Of a stretch of DNA of 54,322 bases, positions 33,976 through 43,792 are shown piece by piece. The stretch covers positions 1 to 54,322 of the forward strand of contig JAGLOF010000025.1 of assembly GCA_023139105.1 (NCBI GenBank). Direction: 5' to 3'. The stretch is from a bacterium. GTDB lineage: Bacteria > Zhuqueibacterota > QNDG01 > JAGLOF01. The notes under the pieces are model-generated. The model was not told the DNA's origin, did no database searches, and saw nothing but the letters and a program-made list of their open reading frames with translations. Within the stretch, counting starts at the first letter, position 1. Every line of letters starts with the position of its first letter. The translations under genes and the position numbers were made by a program.

Positions 33976-34622
33976 TACAGTTGAAAGATGCATGGTTTCG
34001 CGCAGGTGGTCATACTATTCTGCAAGGGATTAATCTCAATGTTAATCTGGGTGAGTTTATCGGGATTGTCGGTGTTAGTGGTGCCGGTAAATCTACACTA
34101 CTTCGTTTGGTGCATATGGAAATTAGACCTACGCGTGGTATTGTTCTGGTTGATAATCTCAACAGTGCTACAGCCGAACCTGATGATATTGCAATTCATC
34201 GCCGTAAAGTCGGATATATATTTCAGGACTTTAAACTCCTGGAGGATCGTGATGTATATGCGAATGTTGCTTTTGCTCTTTGGGCAACAGGTGTTAAACG
34301 AAAGCGTATCAAGAAACGGGTTTTTCAGGTATTGGCAGAAGTTGGATTGTCTCATAAACGGTATGCAATGATTCCCAGGCTTTCAGGCGGAGAGCAACAG
34401 CGGGTGGCAATTGCCCGGGCATTGGCGAATGAACCGTTTATATTATTGGCGGATGAGCCTACAGGAAATTTAGACCCCGACAATACAAGAGAAATTATGG
34501 GATTGCTTCAACGTATCAACAGAAAGGGTACTGCAGTACTTATGGCCACACATAAAGCCGAACTGGTTAAAGGCCTGGCTTCTCAGATAATGCAGATTCA
34601 TGATGGGAGAATCAGCGGATGA
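33972..34622 (+). CDS. ftsE: Cell-division ATP-binding protein FtsE
   Basis: FtsE works with FtsX in the inner membrane to activate cell-wall amidases at division. Its 216 residues have Walker [10 protein letters not shown] (34-42), [21 protein letters not shown], signature [15 protein letters not shown] and Walker [12 protein letters not shown]. The start is a TTG overlapping the previous stop, with GGAGG four bases upstream. The gene ends in ATGA overlap with ftsX. Confidence 0.95.
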   Translation: MIQLKDAWFRAGGHTILQGINLNVNLGEFIGIVGVSGAGKSTLLRLVHMEIRPTRGIVLVDNLNSATAEPDDIAIHRRKVGYIFQDFKLLEDRDVYANVAFALWATGVKRKRIKKRVFQVLAEVGLSHKRYAMIPRLSGGEQQRVAIARALANEPFILLADEPTGNLDPDNTREIMGLLQRINRKGTAVLMATHKAELVKGLASQIMQIHDGRISG

Positions 34623-35488
34623 GTTTGAATCTTGCTTATGCTTTTCGTGAAGGTGTTATTGGACTACAGAGAGCTCGTCTTTCTTCAGTCTTGACTATTG
34701 TAACTATTGCCGTAACGCTGACTTTGTTTGGTGTATTTGCATCTGTGACCTATAATTTACGTCGAATGGTCTCGCATGTGAGAGAACAGATTTTATTAGA
34801 AGTATTTCTTGATCCCGGGTTGGACGGGGAATCAATTGACAGATTGAGCAATAAAATCACGGTTACGACCGGTGTAGGGGAAGTAGTGTATATCTCCAAG
34901 GCAGAGGCACTTGAGCGATTTACACGGGAGTTGGGTGAAGATCCCCTGGAGATATTAGGTGATAATCCATTGCCGGCATCTTTTCAGGTACGGATAGATC
35001 AGACACACAGGACAGGTTTGGGTGTAGAAACTGTGGCCAATAGCATAGAAAGTTATATTGGTGTGGATGAGGTAATCTATAGGGGCAAACTTTATGAGCT
35101 GATTAATCGATACAGTATTTATGTATATGCAATTGATGGTGCGTTGTTTTTGCTTGTGCTGGTCTCGGCTGTGTTTTTGGTTGCAAATACATTGCGCCTT
35201 ACTATTTTATCACAACAGAGGACTATTAAAATCATGGAGCTGGTGGGTGCAACCAGAGGTTTCATTCGTCGTCCTTATCTTGTTATGGGTATTTTCCAGG
35301 GAGCTTTAGGCGGTATGATTGCAGTATTATGTGTATGGCTCGTGGTGTTTATAATAAATTTACAATTTAATGATTTGATTGATGTGCCTATGATGCTATA
35401 TATGGGATTATGGGGATTGGGTGTTATACTGGCATTTTGGGGCAGTCGTATTGGAGTACAACGTAATTTACAAGCTACATTAGAGTAA
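34619..35488 (+). CDS. ftsX: Cell-division permease-like protein FtsX
   Basis: FtsX has 289 residues: a first membrane helix (about 22-44), a periplasmic domain (about 50-170, with ILLEVFLDPGLDGESI), and three C-terminal helices (about 178-280). The pattern is the FtsX type of MacB/FtsX permease. Its ATG overlaps the ftsE stop (ATGA), the usual coupling. It would recruit a periplasmic hydrolase activator; none is encoded nearby. Confidence 0.94.
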   Translation: MSLNLAYAFREGVIGLQRARLSSVLTIVTIAVTLTLFGVFASVTYNLRRMVSHVREQILLEVFLDPGLDGESIDRLSNKITVTTGVGEVVYISKAEALERFTRELGEDPLEILGDNPLPASFQVRIDQTHRTGLGVETVANSIESYIGVDEVIYRGKLYELINRYSIYVYAIDGALFLLVLVSAVFLVANTLRLTILSQQRTIKIMELVGATRGFIRRPYLVMGIFQGALGGMIAVLCVWLVVFIINLQFNDLIDVPMMLYMGLWGLGVILAFWGSRIGVQRNLQATLE

Positions 35489-35499
35489 GGATTTTTACC

Positions 35500-35528
35500 T
35501 TGACAGATTCTGGTAAATTATGTACCTT
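35500..35528 (+). promoter_or_regulatory. Candidate promoter before hrcA
   Basis: Perfect TTGACA (35500-35505), 17 bases, TACCTT (35523-35528), a poor -10 box. Predicted start is near 35535. No CIRCE element (TTAGCACTC inverted repeat) is present, which is unusual for an hrcA operon. Confidence 0.38.
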
Positions 35529-35542
35529 ATGTTCGGATTTTT

Positions 35543-35565
35543 GGGTTAATTAGGCCCTTTTTTTT
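35543..35565 (+). terminator. Weak hairpin plus T8 just before hrcA
   Basis: GGGTTAATTAGGCCC (35543-35557) can fold as a 3-5 bp stem and is followed by eight T (35558-35565), three bases before the hrcA ATG. It could end the ftsX transcript. As it lies after the candidate promoter, it could also attenuate hrcA. It leaves hrcA without a Shine-Dalgarno site. Confidence 0.35.
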
Positions 35566-35568
35566 ATT

Positions 35569-36585
35569 ATGAACGAACTGACAAAACGGCAAATAAATAT
35601 ATTACGTTGGCTCATCAGGAGCTACGTTAAGGATGCGATACCGGTTGCTTCCGCGCAGTTGGCCCGTAAAAAAGGGCTCGATTGCTGTGCAGCTACTATT
35701 CGTAATGAATTGACTGCGCTTGAAGATCAGGGGTATATTCAGCAGCCGCACACATCTGCAGGGCGTATTCCGACAGATCTGGGTTATCGTTTTTATGTGG
35801 ATAACCTTGTAAAGCCGGAGCCTGTTGACCTACATAAGCATGCTGAAATTTTTGAGTGCATGGAAGAGGCTCAAGGTGATGTGCGTAAGATATTGGCAGA
35901 AGCTTCCAGAGTATTAGGTTTGATCTCTCAGGAGCTGGGTGTAGTACTTACGCCATATCTGTCGTGGAGTCTGTTTGATCGAATGGAGCTTATCTCGCTC
36001 TCTTTCAATAAAGTGCTGGCTGTATTACATGTTCGTAGTCGTATGGTAAAAACTGTAATACTTGAATTGGATTCGGAATTAGTTCAAAAGGATCTGGATC
36101 GCGCTGCTTCTCTGTTGAATGAGCGTCTAAGTGGGTTGACATTGATTGAGATACAGAGGAGTATAGCCGATCGTGTGAGTGATGTAGGCGGTATATATAC
36201 ACAGCTTGTCCGTCTTATTGCTTTATCAGCTGATGCGTTATTCAATTTTACCGAGCCTCTGGATATTCATACAAGCGGGACTAAAAATATTGTATCACAT
36301 CCTGAATTTCAACAGGCTGGCCCGCTTCAAGATATTTTCACCATAATAGATGATAGACGGCACTTAATAAAGCTTTTTCATGCTTCCAGGCCGGAAATCA
36401 CAGTTGCTATTGGTGAAGAAAACAGTGATTTACGGTTGCGTCATTTTTCTGTTGTTACATGTAGTTATAAGCGAGGGCCTGATGTAGGCCGACTTGGAGT
36501 GATCGGCCCCAGGCGTATGCCTTACAATCGTATCATTCCACTAGTGGAAACCATGGCAGAAACCATGAGTCAATATTTAAGTTAA
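35569..36585 (+). CDS. hrcA: Heat-inducible transcription repressor HrcA
   Basis: HrcA represses chaperone operons at normal temperature, usually by binding CIRCE. Its 338 residues have the N-terminal winged helix (LTKRQINILRWLIRSYV, SAATIR-like CCAATIRNELTALEDQGYI), HTSAGRIPTDLGYRFYVD, and the C-terminal GxVGPRRM-like block LGVIGPRRMPYNRIIPLV. It begins the hrcA-grpE-dnaJ group. No dnaK follows and no CIRCE is seen upstream. Confidence 0.95.
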   Translation: MNELTKRQINILRWLIRSYVKDAIPVASAQLARKKGLDCCAATIRNELTALEDQGYIQQPHTSAGRIPTDLGYRFYVDNLVKPEPVDLHKHAEIFECMEEAQGDVRKILAEASRVLGLISQELGVVLTPYLSWSLFDRMELISLSFNKVLAVLHVRSRMVKTVILELDSELVQKDLDRAASLLNERLSGLTLIEIQRSIADRVSDVGGIYTQLVRLIALSADALFNFTEPLDIHTSGTKNIVSHPEFQQAGPLQDIFTIIDDRRHLIKLFHASRPEITVAIGEENSDLRLRHFSVVTCSYKRGPDVGRLGVIGPRRMPYNRIIPLVETMAETMSQYLS

Positions 36586-36606
36586 TGGAATAGGTTGTTT
36601 ATATTT

Positions 36607-37143
36607 ATGGTAGAAGAGAAGACTGACAAAAAGAAAAAGTCAGGTGTTAAAAAGAAGAAGATTTCAGCGGCAAAGAAGGCACAGCTTGCACATAAGGCAG
36701 AAATAGACTCTTTGAAAAAAGAAGTTGATGAGCTGAATGATCGATTATTACGAGCAGTTGCCGAACAGGATAATATGCGCAAGCGTCAGCTAAGAGACAG
36801 AGCTTTACTGTTGGATACGGCGTCTGAAACAGTATTAAAAGATATACTTCCTGTTGTCGATGATATTGAACGTTCTTTGAAAATACCGGATGATCCTGAA
36901 CATGCAGAGGTATTTCGTCAGGGTGTTGAGATGATTTCCCAGAAATTGACCCGTCTGCTTAAGCGGCATCATGTTGAGCCAATGGTATCAGTTGGTCAGC
37001 CCTTTGATGTAGACAAGCATGATGCTATGATGCAGGTTGAAGTTGCTGACGTAGAATCAGATATTATTGTGGAAGAGCATGAGAGAGGTTATTTGATTCG
37101 TGATAGAGTGCTTCGTCATGCAAAAGTTCTGGTGGCAAAATAG
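36607..37143 (+). CDS. grpE: Nucleotide exchange factor GrpE
   Basis: GrpE releases ADP from DnaK. The product has 178 residues from the ATG at 36607 (a TTG at 36595 is possible): a Lys-rich N-terminus, a long helix (about 30-85, EVDELNDRLLRAVAEQDNMRKR), and the C-terminal beta domain with HVEPMVSVGQPFDVDKHDAM and GYLIRDRVLRHAKVLVAK. Its stop directly abuts the dnaJ ATG. Confidence 0.94.
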   Translation: MVEEKTDKKKKSGVKKKKISAAKKAQLAHKAEIDSLKKEVDELNDRLLRAVAEQDNMRKRQLRDRALLLDTASETVLKDILPVVDDIERSLKIPDDPEHAEVFRQGVEMISQKLTRLLKRHHVEPMVSVGQPFDVDKHDAMMQVEVADVESDIIVEEHERGYLIRDRVLRHAKVLVAK

Positions 37144-38247
37144 ATGTCTAAACAAGATTATTATAAAGTGCTTGGTCTGGAGCGGAATGCCAGTCCCGAA
37201 GAAGTAAAAAAAGCCTATAGGCAGATGGCTATCAAGTATCATCCTGATAAAAATCCGGGTGATGAGCAAGCTGAAGAGATGTTCAAAGAAGCTGCAGAAG
37301 CATATGAAGTCCTGCGTGATGTTAATAAACGTCAACAGTACGATCGCTTCGGACATGATTCCATGCGTGGTGCCAGTGGATTTGGCGGTGCCGGTGTCGA
37401 CTTTGATCCCTTTGATGTCTTCCGCAGTTTCATGGATGGCTTTGGTGGTTTTGGTGATATTTTTGGAGGTGGATCAACCAGGCGTTCCGGCCCTCAGCGG
37501 GGCAATGATCTACAGATTAGACTTGCCTTGACTCTTGGGGAAGTGGCTACAGGTGTTGAAAAAACTTTGAAAATTCGCAGGCAGGTTCAATGTGATAAAT
37601 GTGAGGGATCCGGAGCAAAGTCTGACTCTGATGTGAAGACATGTACAGTATGTCATGGCAGTGGTCAGGTAAGACAGGCTACCAGATCTATACTCGGGCA
37701 ATTTGTAAATGTAACAATATGTACGAACTGCCAGGGAGAGGGTAAAGTAATAACCAAACCATGTCCTTCCTGTTACGGGCAGGGCAGGGTCAAGGGAGAA
37801 GCTACAGTCAAGGTTAAGATTCCGGCTGGCGTTGCTTCCGGTAATTATCTGACAGTACGAGGAGAGGGCGATTCCGGCCCCAAGGGCGGGCCTTCGGGCG
37901 ATGTTATAGTTTTTATTGAAGAAAAATCTGATAGTCGTTTTGAGCGGCATGGCGATGATATTTTATACACATTGCCCATGAGTTTAACCCAGGCTGTTTT
38001 GGGTGATGAGGTGGCTATTCCCACCTTGTCCGGCAAGGCAAAACTTAAAATTGAGGCCGGTACTCAATCCGGAAAGATTCTCAGAATGCGTGGTCGTGGA
38101 ATCCCTCATTTGAACAGTCATGGCAAGGGAGATCAGCTAGTAAAACTTGTAGTCTGGATTCCGACAAAATTACCAAAGAAGTTAAAAAGTATTTTTGAGG
38201 ATCTGGCTGAACACAAGGAGATTTTTCCGGTCATTAATGACGAGTAA
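37144..38247 (+). CDS. dnaJ: Chaperone DnaJ
   Basis: This full-length 367-residue type I Hsp40 has a J domain with HPD (KYHPDKNPG), a Gly/Phe-rich linker ([14 protein letters not shown]...), four zinc-binding repeats ([32 protein letters not shown]) and C-terminal substrate domains. It starts on the base after the grpE stop. It stimulates DnaK, which must be encoded elsewhere. Confidence 0.96.
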   Translation: MSKQDYYKVLGLERNASPEEVKKAYRQMAIKYHPDKNPGDEQAEEMFKEAAEAYEVLRDVNKRQQYDRFGHDSMRGASGFGGAGVDFDPFDVFRSFMDGFGGFGDIFGGGSTRRSGPQRGNDLQIRLALTLGEVATGVEKTLKIRRQVQCDKCEGSGAKSDSDVKTCTVCHGSGQVRQATRSILGQFVNVTICTNCQGEGKVITKPCPSCYGQGRVKGEATVKVKIPAGVASGNYLTVRGEGDSGPKGGPSGDVIVFIEEKSDSRFERHGDDILYTLPMSLTQAVLGDEVAIPTLSGKAKLKIEAGTQSGKILRMRGRGIPHLNSHGKGDQLVKLVVWIPTKLPKKLKSIFEDLAEHKEIFPVINDE

Positions 38248-38332
38248 ATTAATTATTGATGAATTGCGCTGAGAGAAAATAAGGCAATATTTTAATTTTT
38301 ATGTAATTTCTCAGCCTGCACATTAATGTTGA

Positions 38333-38809
38333 ATGCAAGTATTGTTTGTTTTGGAGATATCTGGTTTGAAGGGACTGACACCTAAAGAGACCATGGTAGT
38401 TGGAGTTCTTGGCGTAGGGTTTCTCTGTGGAGTCAGCATAAAAATTTTACAAGATGATTGGAAGCCTGTAGCAGTTGCCGGGCCGCAGATATCAAGTGAT
38501 TCTACCGGTACTTTGCTATCCGAGCCTGTTCAATTAATGATGAGGCTCAATCTTAATTCGGCATCAAAGGAGCAATTGGAATCGTTGCCGGGTATCGGAC
38601 CTGTTACAGCAGAAAAAATTATCAACTACCGCGAGGAGCATGGTCCTTTCGGTACAATCAAATCGTTGGAATCAATTAAAGGGATCGGACCTAAAACTGT
38701 CCAAAAATTAATGTCCCTTATTTATATTGAGGATAACCAGAGAGAAGTAACCGGAAACGCTTATACCCAAGTAGGGAGGAGAAGCAATGGCAGAAAGAGC
38801 CAAAGGTAA
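38333..38809 (+). CDS. ComEA-like helix-hairpin-helix protein
   Basis: This 158-residue protein has one membrane helix near the N-terminus (about 22-42, MVVGVLGVGFLCGVSIKIL) and a ComEA-type double helix-hairpin-helix (about 78-135: LNLNSASKEQLESLPGIGPV, then SIKGIGPKTVQKLM). ComEA proteins bind incoming DNA at the outer face of the inner membrane. The ATG at 38333 has no clear ribosome site; a TTG at 38366 with GGAG upstream is an alternative. Its end overlaps the next gene by 23 bases, tying it to the pilus-like module. Confidence 0.86.
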   Translation: MQVLFVLEISGLKGLTPKETMVVGVLGVGFLCGVSIKILQDDWKPVAVAGPQISSDSTGTLLSEPVQLMMRLNLNSASKEQLESLPGIGPVTAEKIINYREEHGPFGTIKSLESIKGIGPKTVQKLMSLIYIEDNQREVTGNAYTQVGRRSNGRKSQR

Positions 38810-40535
38810 TGTCTTATATGAGATCTTAATTGTCTTATTAGTTGTAGGTCTTATTGCGGCAATCCTTTATCCGTCGAAAGTATGGAAGCAAGAAACAGAA
38901 ATGGAAAAGATATGTCATGCCCGTATGGATGCGTTGTATCAGATGGAGTTGAATTTTCGTTTGTCAGAAGCAGATACTTATACTGATAGTGTCTCCTGGC
39001 TTCGCGATTATATCACAACAACTCCAACAGCCTATGCGGCCATGGACAGTCTGGTCAAATGGGAAGATTTGATCTTGGAAGAGCAGTTGGAAACAATGGT
39101 AAAGGGTATGGATATGCCCGCAGATTTGCGGAAGCTCATGGCTTCTACATTAGCTGCGCGTAAGCCCTTGAAGCATCTTGGAAAGTGGGATGATCTGGGT
39201 GTCAAGTTGATCAAGGCGCTTGATGAAAAATTATTAAATCTTGATGATTCAACCATGAATGCAATGGTCTCCCATATCTCCTGGCCGCTTGTTTTGGGCG
39301 AAGATAATTTTTTTAAATTGTTGCGTGCTGATAATATTTCAAAACGTATAGCCGATCGTGTTATCTATGATGTCACACGAAAAGGTGTCAAGTTGCATGA
39401 GACCAGATATTGGGATCGTTATTATAAGAAATCTTTCTTTGACGCTATGAGACCGGTGGCAGCAGAAGCTCTGCGTGAAGATGTCTGGGTCAAAGCAGAT
39501 CAAAAAGAATGGGAAGTACAGCGCCGTGTACAGTGGGAAGAGCAAATAGACCTGCTGTCCGATGTAGAGAAAGACTCTTTATGGGAAGTTGAAAAAAGTC
39601 GTTTCTGGGATAAAGAGCGTGAAGTAGTCTGGATGAAAGATCGCAAACAACTTTGGAAAGATGAACGTGATATCTGGGTACTACAGAATGAAGATATGTG
39701 GAAGCGCATCATCATGCAGCGTTGGACTGCCGAGAGAAAGCGTAGTTTCTTAAAAGAAGCAAAAACCACATTGCCAGACTCTCTTAGGCAAATCTATCCG
39801 GTAATCCGTGATTCCCTGTGGCGCGTTGCAGTTGATAGTCTTCAGGCTAATGAATATCCTGTCTGGTATGCTGAGCGTGAGGAGGATTTAGCAAAAGACG
39901 TTATTGAAGGACTGTGGAGCAGTGCACGCCGCGTTACCTGGGAAGAGACCGCATTCCCCACGTGGGTTGAAGGCGAATTGCAGAGTGAAGATTATTGGGT
40001 AAATGTTAAAGAACGTTTGTGGAGACATCAGAATCTTGCTTTTTGGATAGATGAAGAGGTGAAACTGGCCGGTAGAACAAACAAGCGTTATCAACTGGAC
40101 GTTGGCATTACCTGGATTGATATCCTCGGTGAAGAGACAATCGATGCTGTTATAGCTGAACTGGCTCTGCCCGATGCACCAATGCTCTGGGACAAAATTC
40201 AAGAGCGTAAAATTGATGATGGAGCCATTCTCTTTGGTTTGGGCGTTCAGAATCTTTTTAAATCAGTGTTAATTGATTCTATCTTTAATTGTCCTACAGC
40301 TCATGTGCCTTATCATATTGAAGTGGTTGATACATCCGCTATAAAATATCTGAAAATTTTCTGTCCGATCGAGATTCGTGAAGATGGTGCAGTGGCTATC
40401 AGTGTTGATCCTGTTACAAACGATACCACTGAGATAGAGATTGCTCTTCCCGGTAAGGTCAAGATTCTTGGTGGCGGAGTGTTGAAGAATCACGGTAATA
40501 TTAATGATGAAAGAAAGAGCTGGGCAAAGAATTGA
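38787..40535 (+). CDS. Prepilin-like protein with tryptophan octad repeats
   Basis: This 582-residue protein starts like a type IV prepilin: MAERAKG, then NVLYE (Glu at +5 after the cut site) and a hydrophobic helix (about 13-29). The rest is unlike any pilin I know. Residues 234-420 contain 18 Trp, twelve of the gaps being exactly 8 residues (for example 266, 274, 282, 290 and 297, 305, 313), within a charged, strongly helical sequence. The last 150 residues are a mixed domain ending GGGVLKNHG. GGAGG precedes the ATG. Neighbours are ComEA-, PilM- and PilN/O-like genes. Function unknown; a rigid helical stalk is my guess. Confidence 0.75.
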   Translation: MAERAKGNVLYEILIVLLVVGLIAAILYPSKVWKQETEMEKICHARMDALYQMELNFRLSEADTYTDSVSWLRDYITTTPTAYAAMDSLVKWEDLILEEQLETMVKGMDMPADLRKLMASTLAARKPLKHLGKWDDLGVKLIKALDEKLLNLDDSTMNAMVSHISWPLVLGEDNFFKLLRADNISKRIADRVIYDVTRKGVKLHETRYWDRYYKKSFFDAMRPVAAEALREDVWVKADQKEWEVQRRVQWEEQIDLLSDVEKDSLWEVEKSRFWDKEREVVWMKDRKQLWKDERDIWVLQNEDMWKRIIMQRWTAERKRSFLKEAKTTLPDSLRQIYPVIRDSLWRVAVDSLQANEYPVWYAEREEDLAKDVIEGLWSSARRVTWEETAFPTWVEGELQSEDYWVNVKERLWRHQNLAFWIDEEVKLAGRTNKRYQLDVGITWIDILGEETIDAVIAELALPDAPMLWDKIQERKIDDGAILFGLGVQNLFKSVLIDSIFNCPTAHVPYHIEVVDTSAIKYLKIFCPIEIREDGAVAISVDPVTNDTTEIEIALPGKVKILGGGVLKNHGNINDERKSWAKN

Positions 40536-41523
40536 TTCCAGCTCAAACATCTTGAAACCAAACAGAAGTAATAATTCATTTATAAGCCTCTCTCTTCATT
40601 CGGACCGGTTTTCTATGATTCGGATAGAGAGAGGTACAATAAACGCTATGGCCAGCAGGGAGCTTGTGCAACCTTTTGGCCCTTCGGCGTTTATGCAAGA
40701 GGGCGCATCTTTTGCCGGTTATGCCTCAATTATTGATGATCTGTGGCGGCAATGTGGTGGAGCTGCAAGCTTTGGTGTTACACTTTCTCACGAATTTGCC
40801 GTTTTAAGAAAAATTCCCTCTGCCTTGGGATTGAGTCAGGACCAGCTGGATAAACATTTAAAATGGGAAGCTGAGCAGGGTTTGATTTCTTCCCTGCAAA
40901 ATTATTTTATAGATTATCAACGACTTCCCGTTTCGTCTCATCTTGGGCATCCATTGTATTTACTTGTTTTGCTTCGTAAAATAATTATTGAACAATTAAA
41001 AGTTTTATCACATGGGTTGAGGGCAAGACTGGTAGATATTGATATCGATGTTTTTGCTTATATCCGTACATTATTGAAGATGGCTGATGTTAATAATGAT
41101 GACCTGATTGCAATTGTATCAATGGTCAATGCAAAAATTTCTGTCGTTCTTATTCAGCAATGCGATTATATTTTAATGAATCATATTACTGTAAATGAAG
41201 CTGGCAGAACCAATAAATCTTCTATGTATACTGATGTGGCTTTAGCACTTATTAAAGAGTTAAAACGAATAATTTTTGGACATCGCCTTGGTAGTGGGCT
41301 TGAAGCTCTTAATAGTATTTATTTTATTGGTGAAGAGGTTTCCGGTGATTTGATTAGTGCTGTTTCAGCTCAGATTAAGATTCCGGTAAAACGTCTTGAA
41401 ATACTTTCCAGAGTCAAGTTGTCTTCAGAAGCTGCGAGGCAAAATAGCTCTGAAGCAATGTCTCTTCAGTATACGGCTGCCATTGGTATGGCATTGAAGC
41501 AAAATGCAATTACAATTCCGTAA
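40507..41523 (+). CDS. PilM-like actin-fold protein
   Basis: This 338-residue protein resembles PilM, the cytoplasmic actin-like protein that docks PilN in type IV pilus machines. The opening SFISLSLHSDRFSMIRIERG, then TINAMASREL, corresponds to the phosphate-1 region, but the usual Gly/Asp/Ser residues are changed, so nucleotide binding may be lost. Later ALGLSQDQLDKHLKWEAEQ matches the family's subdomain. ATGs at 40504 and 40507 overlap the prepilin-like gene by about 30 bases; no good ribosome site is seen. Its position before a PilN/O-like gene supports the call. Confidence 0.68.
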   Translation: MKERAGQRIDSSSNILKPNRSNNSFISLSLHSDRFSMIRIERGTINAMASRELVQPFGPSAFMQEGASFAGYASIIDDLWRQCGGAASFGVTLSHEFAVLRKIPSALGLSQDQLDKHLKWEAEQGLISSLQNYFIDYQRLPVSSHLGHPLYLLVLLRKIIIEQLKVLSHGLRARLVDIDIDVFAYIRTLLKMADVNNDDLIAIVSMVNAKISVVLIQQCDYILMNHITVNEAGRTNKSSMYTDVALALIKELKRIIFGHRLGSGLEALNSIYFIGEEVSGDLISAVSAQIKIPVKRLEILSRVKLSSEAARQNSSEAMSLQYTAAIGMALKQNAITIP

Positions 41524-41567
41524 GCCGCTAACTCAAGTTTTTGTTCCTAAATAGGAGGGGTCGATCC

Positions 41568-42686
41568 ATGGTCGATATCAATCTATTCAAAGACGAAGAG
41601 AACGAAGATCAGGATATGTCTCCATTGCCAGAGAATAATGATGAAAATGCATTAGACGGCTTGGATGATTTTGATTTTGATGAACCTCTAACGGATCTGG
41701 ATGATTCATCTTTAGATGAGGATTCTTTTGATGATGATTCGGATTTGCTTGATGAGGAAACTCTTCAAAATTTTGATGATGAACAGGATATTGCCCCTGA
41801 GACAGATTATGACTATGGGGACAGTAGTGTAAAAAGGACGCCTATATGGGTCTGGGGTGTACTTGCCTTTGCTGTTGTTGCTGTTTTTGTGTGGTTTTTT
41901 ATTTTACAACCTCGTATAAACAGGCCAGCTGAAATAGTATCCGAGCAAGTTGTAACGGACATAGCAGATCGCACTCCAGTTGTACCGGCTGACACAAGTA
42001 ACAGGGTTTCACAGGTTATTAAGAAAGACTCAATTGCAGCATCGATTAATAAGAAGAGCGTACCTGTAACAGTTCCTGCACATGCTGAAGGTCTGGGCCA
42101 TGTGGCTGCATATTCTGCCGTTGCTGGCAAAATTGTAAATAATCTCACTAATACTGGTCAGTTTGCAGGTTTGTTTCTTTCCGGAAATAAGTTTTTTGCT
42201 GTAGAATATGCCTCCGGAACCAAGGGAGTTGCCAATTCTATGGCTCACCGTATCCGTTCAGTATTGGGAGTAGAATCCGTTAAGATCTCTCCTGAGGAAG
42301 GTCATCGTACCGGTGGCAAGACGATCTATTATGCAGTAATTTCAGGTATTATGCCTATCACCAATGTCGGTGCACAAACAGGTAGTGCGGCACCATATAA
42401 GACTATAAGTGAAATAGCAGGTTCTGTCCGTAAAGCCTCTTCTCAGGCCGGTTATAAAACAATTGCTGTAGAAGAATTGTCTAAAAGACAGGTAAGTGGC
42501 AAGCTTCAGGTTGATTATAGAATAAAACTTACAGGTGGTTTAAATAAGCTTCAGGCTCTTCTCAAAGGTATTGGTGGCCTGGGAAGCAACTTTTATATTA
42601 CTAAAATGAATGTTGCACCGGCTAATTATAAAGATTTTAAAGCCAGTAAGATTAAAGTGACTTTTGAATATCGTCTTATATTGTAA
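41568..42686 (+). CDS. Acidic single-pass membrane protein, PilN/PilO-like
   Basis: This 372-residue protein has an N-terminal cytoplasmic part (1-90) that is very rich in Asp/Glu and looks disordered. It begins MVDINLF, the short motif with which PilN proteins bind PilM. One membrane helix (about 96-116, WVWGVLAFAVVAVFVWFFIL) and a periplasmic region with PilO-like strands at the C-terminus follow (VDYRIKLTGGLNKLQALLKGI...). AGGAGGGG seven bases upstream fixes the ATG at 41568. With the preceding PilM-like gene this suggests an inner-membrane pilus platform. Confidence 0.72.
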   Translation: MVDINLFKDEENEDQDMSPLPENNDENALDGLDDFDFDEPLTDLDDSSLDEDSFDDDSDLLDEETLQNFDDEQDIAPETDYDYGDSSVKRTPIWVWGVLAFAVVAVFVWFFILQPRINRPAEIVSEQVVTDIADRTPVVPADTSNRVSQVIKKDSIAASINKKSVPVTVPAHAEGLGHVAAYSAVAGKIVNNLTNTGQFAGLFLSGNKFFAVEYASGTKGVANSMAHRIRSVLGVESVKISPEEGHRTGGKTIYYAVISGIMPITNVGAQTGSAAPYKTISEIAGSVRKASSQAGYKTIAVEELSKRQVSGKLQVDYRIKLTGGLNKLQALLKGIGGLGSNFYITKMNVAPANYKDFKASKIKVTFEYRLIL

Positions 42687-42733
42687 TAAATGCAATGATG
42701 GAATGAAATATTTAGTATGAAGGGTGGTTCTGG

Positions 42734-43763
<1,030 letters not shown>

Positions 43764-43792
43764 TTTAAATCTTGATCCCCGGGAGCTAATTA

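Noticed and set aside
35489..35568. CIRCE element before hrcA
   Set aside because: No TTAGCACTC / GAGTGCTAA inverted repeat is present.
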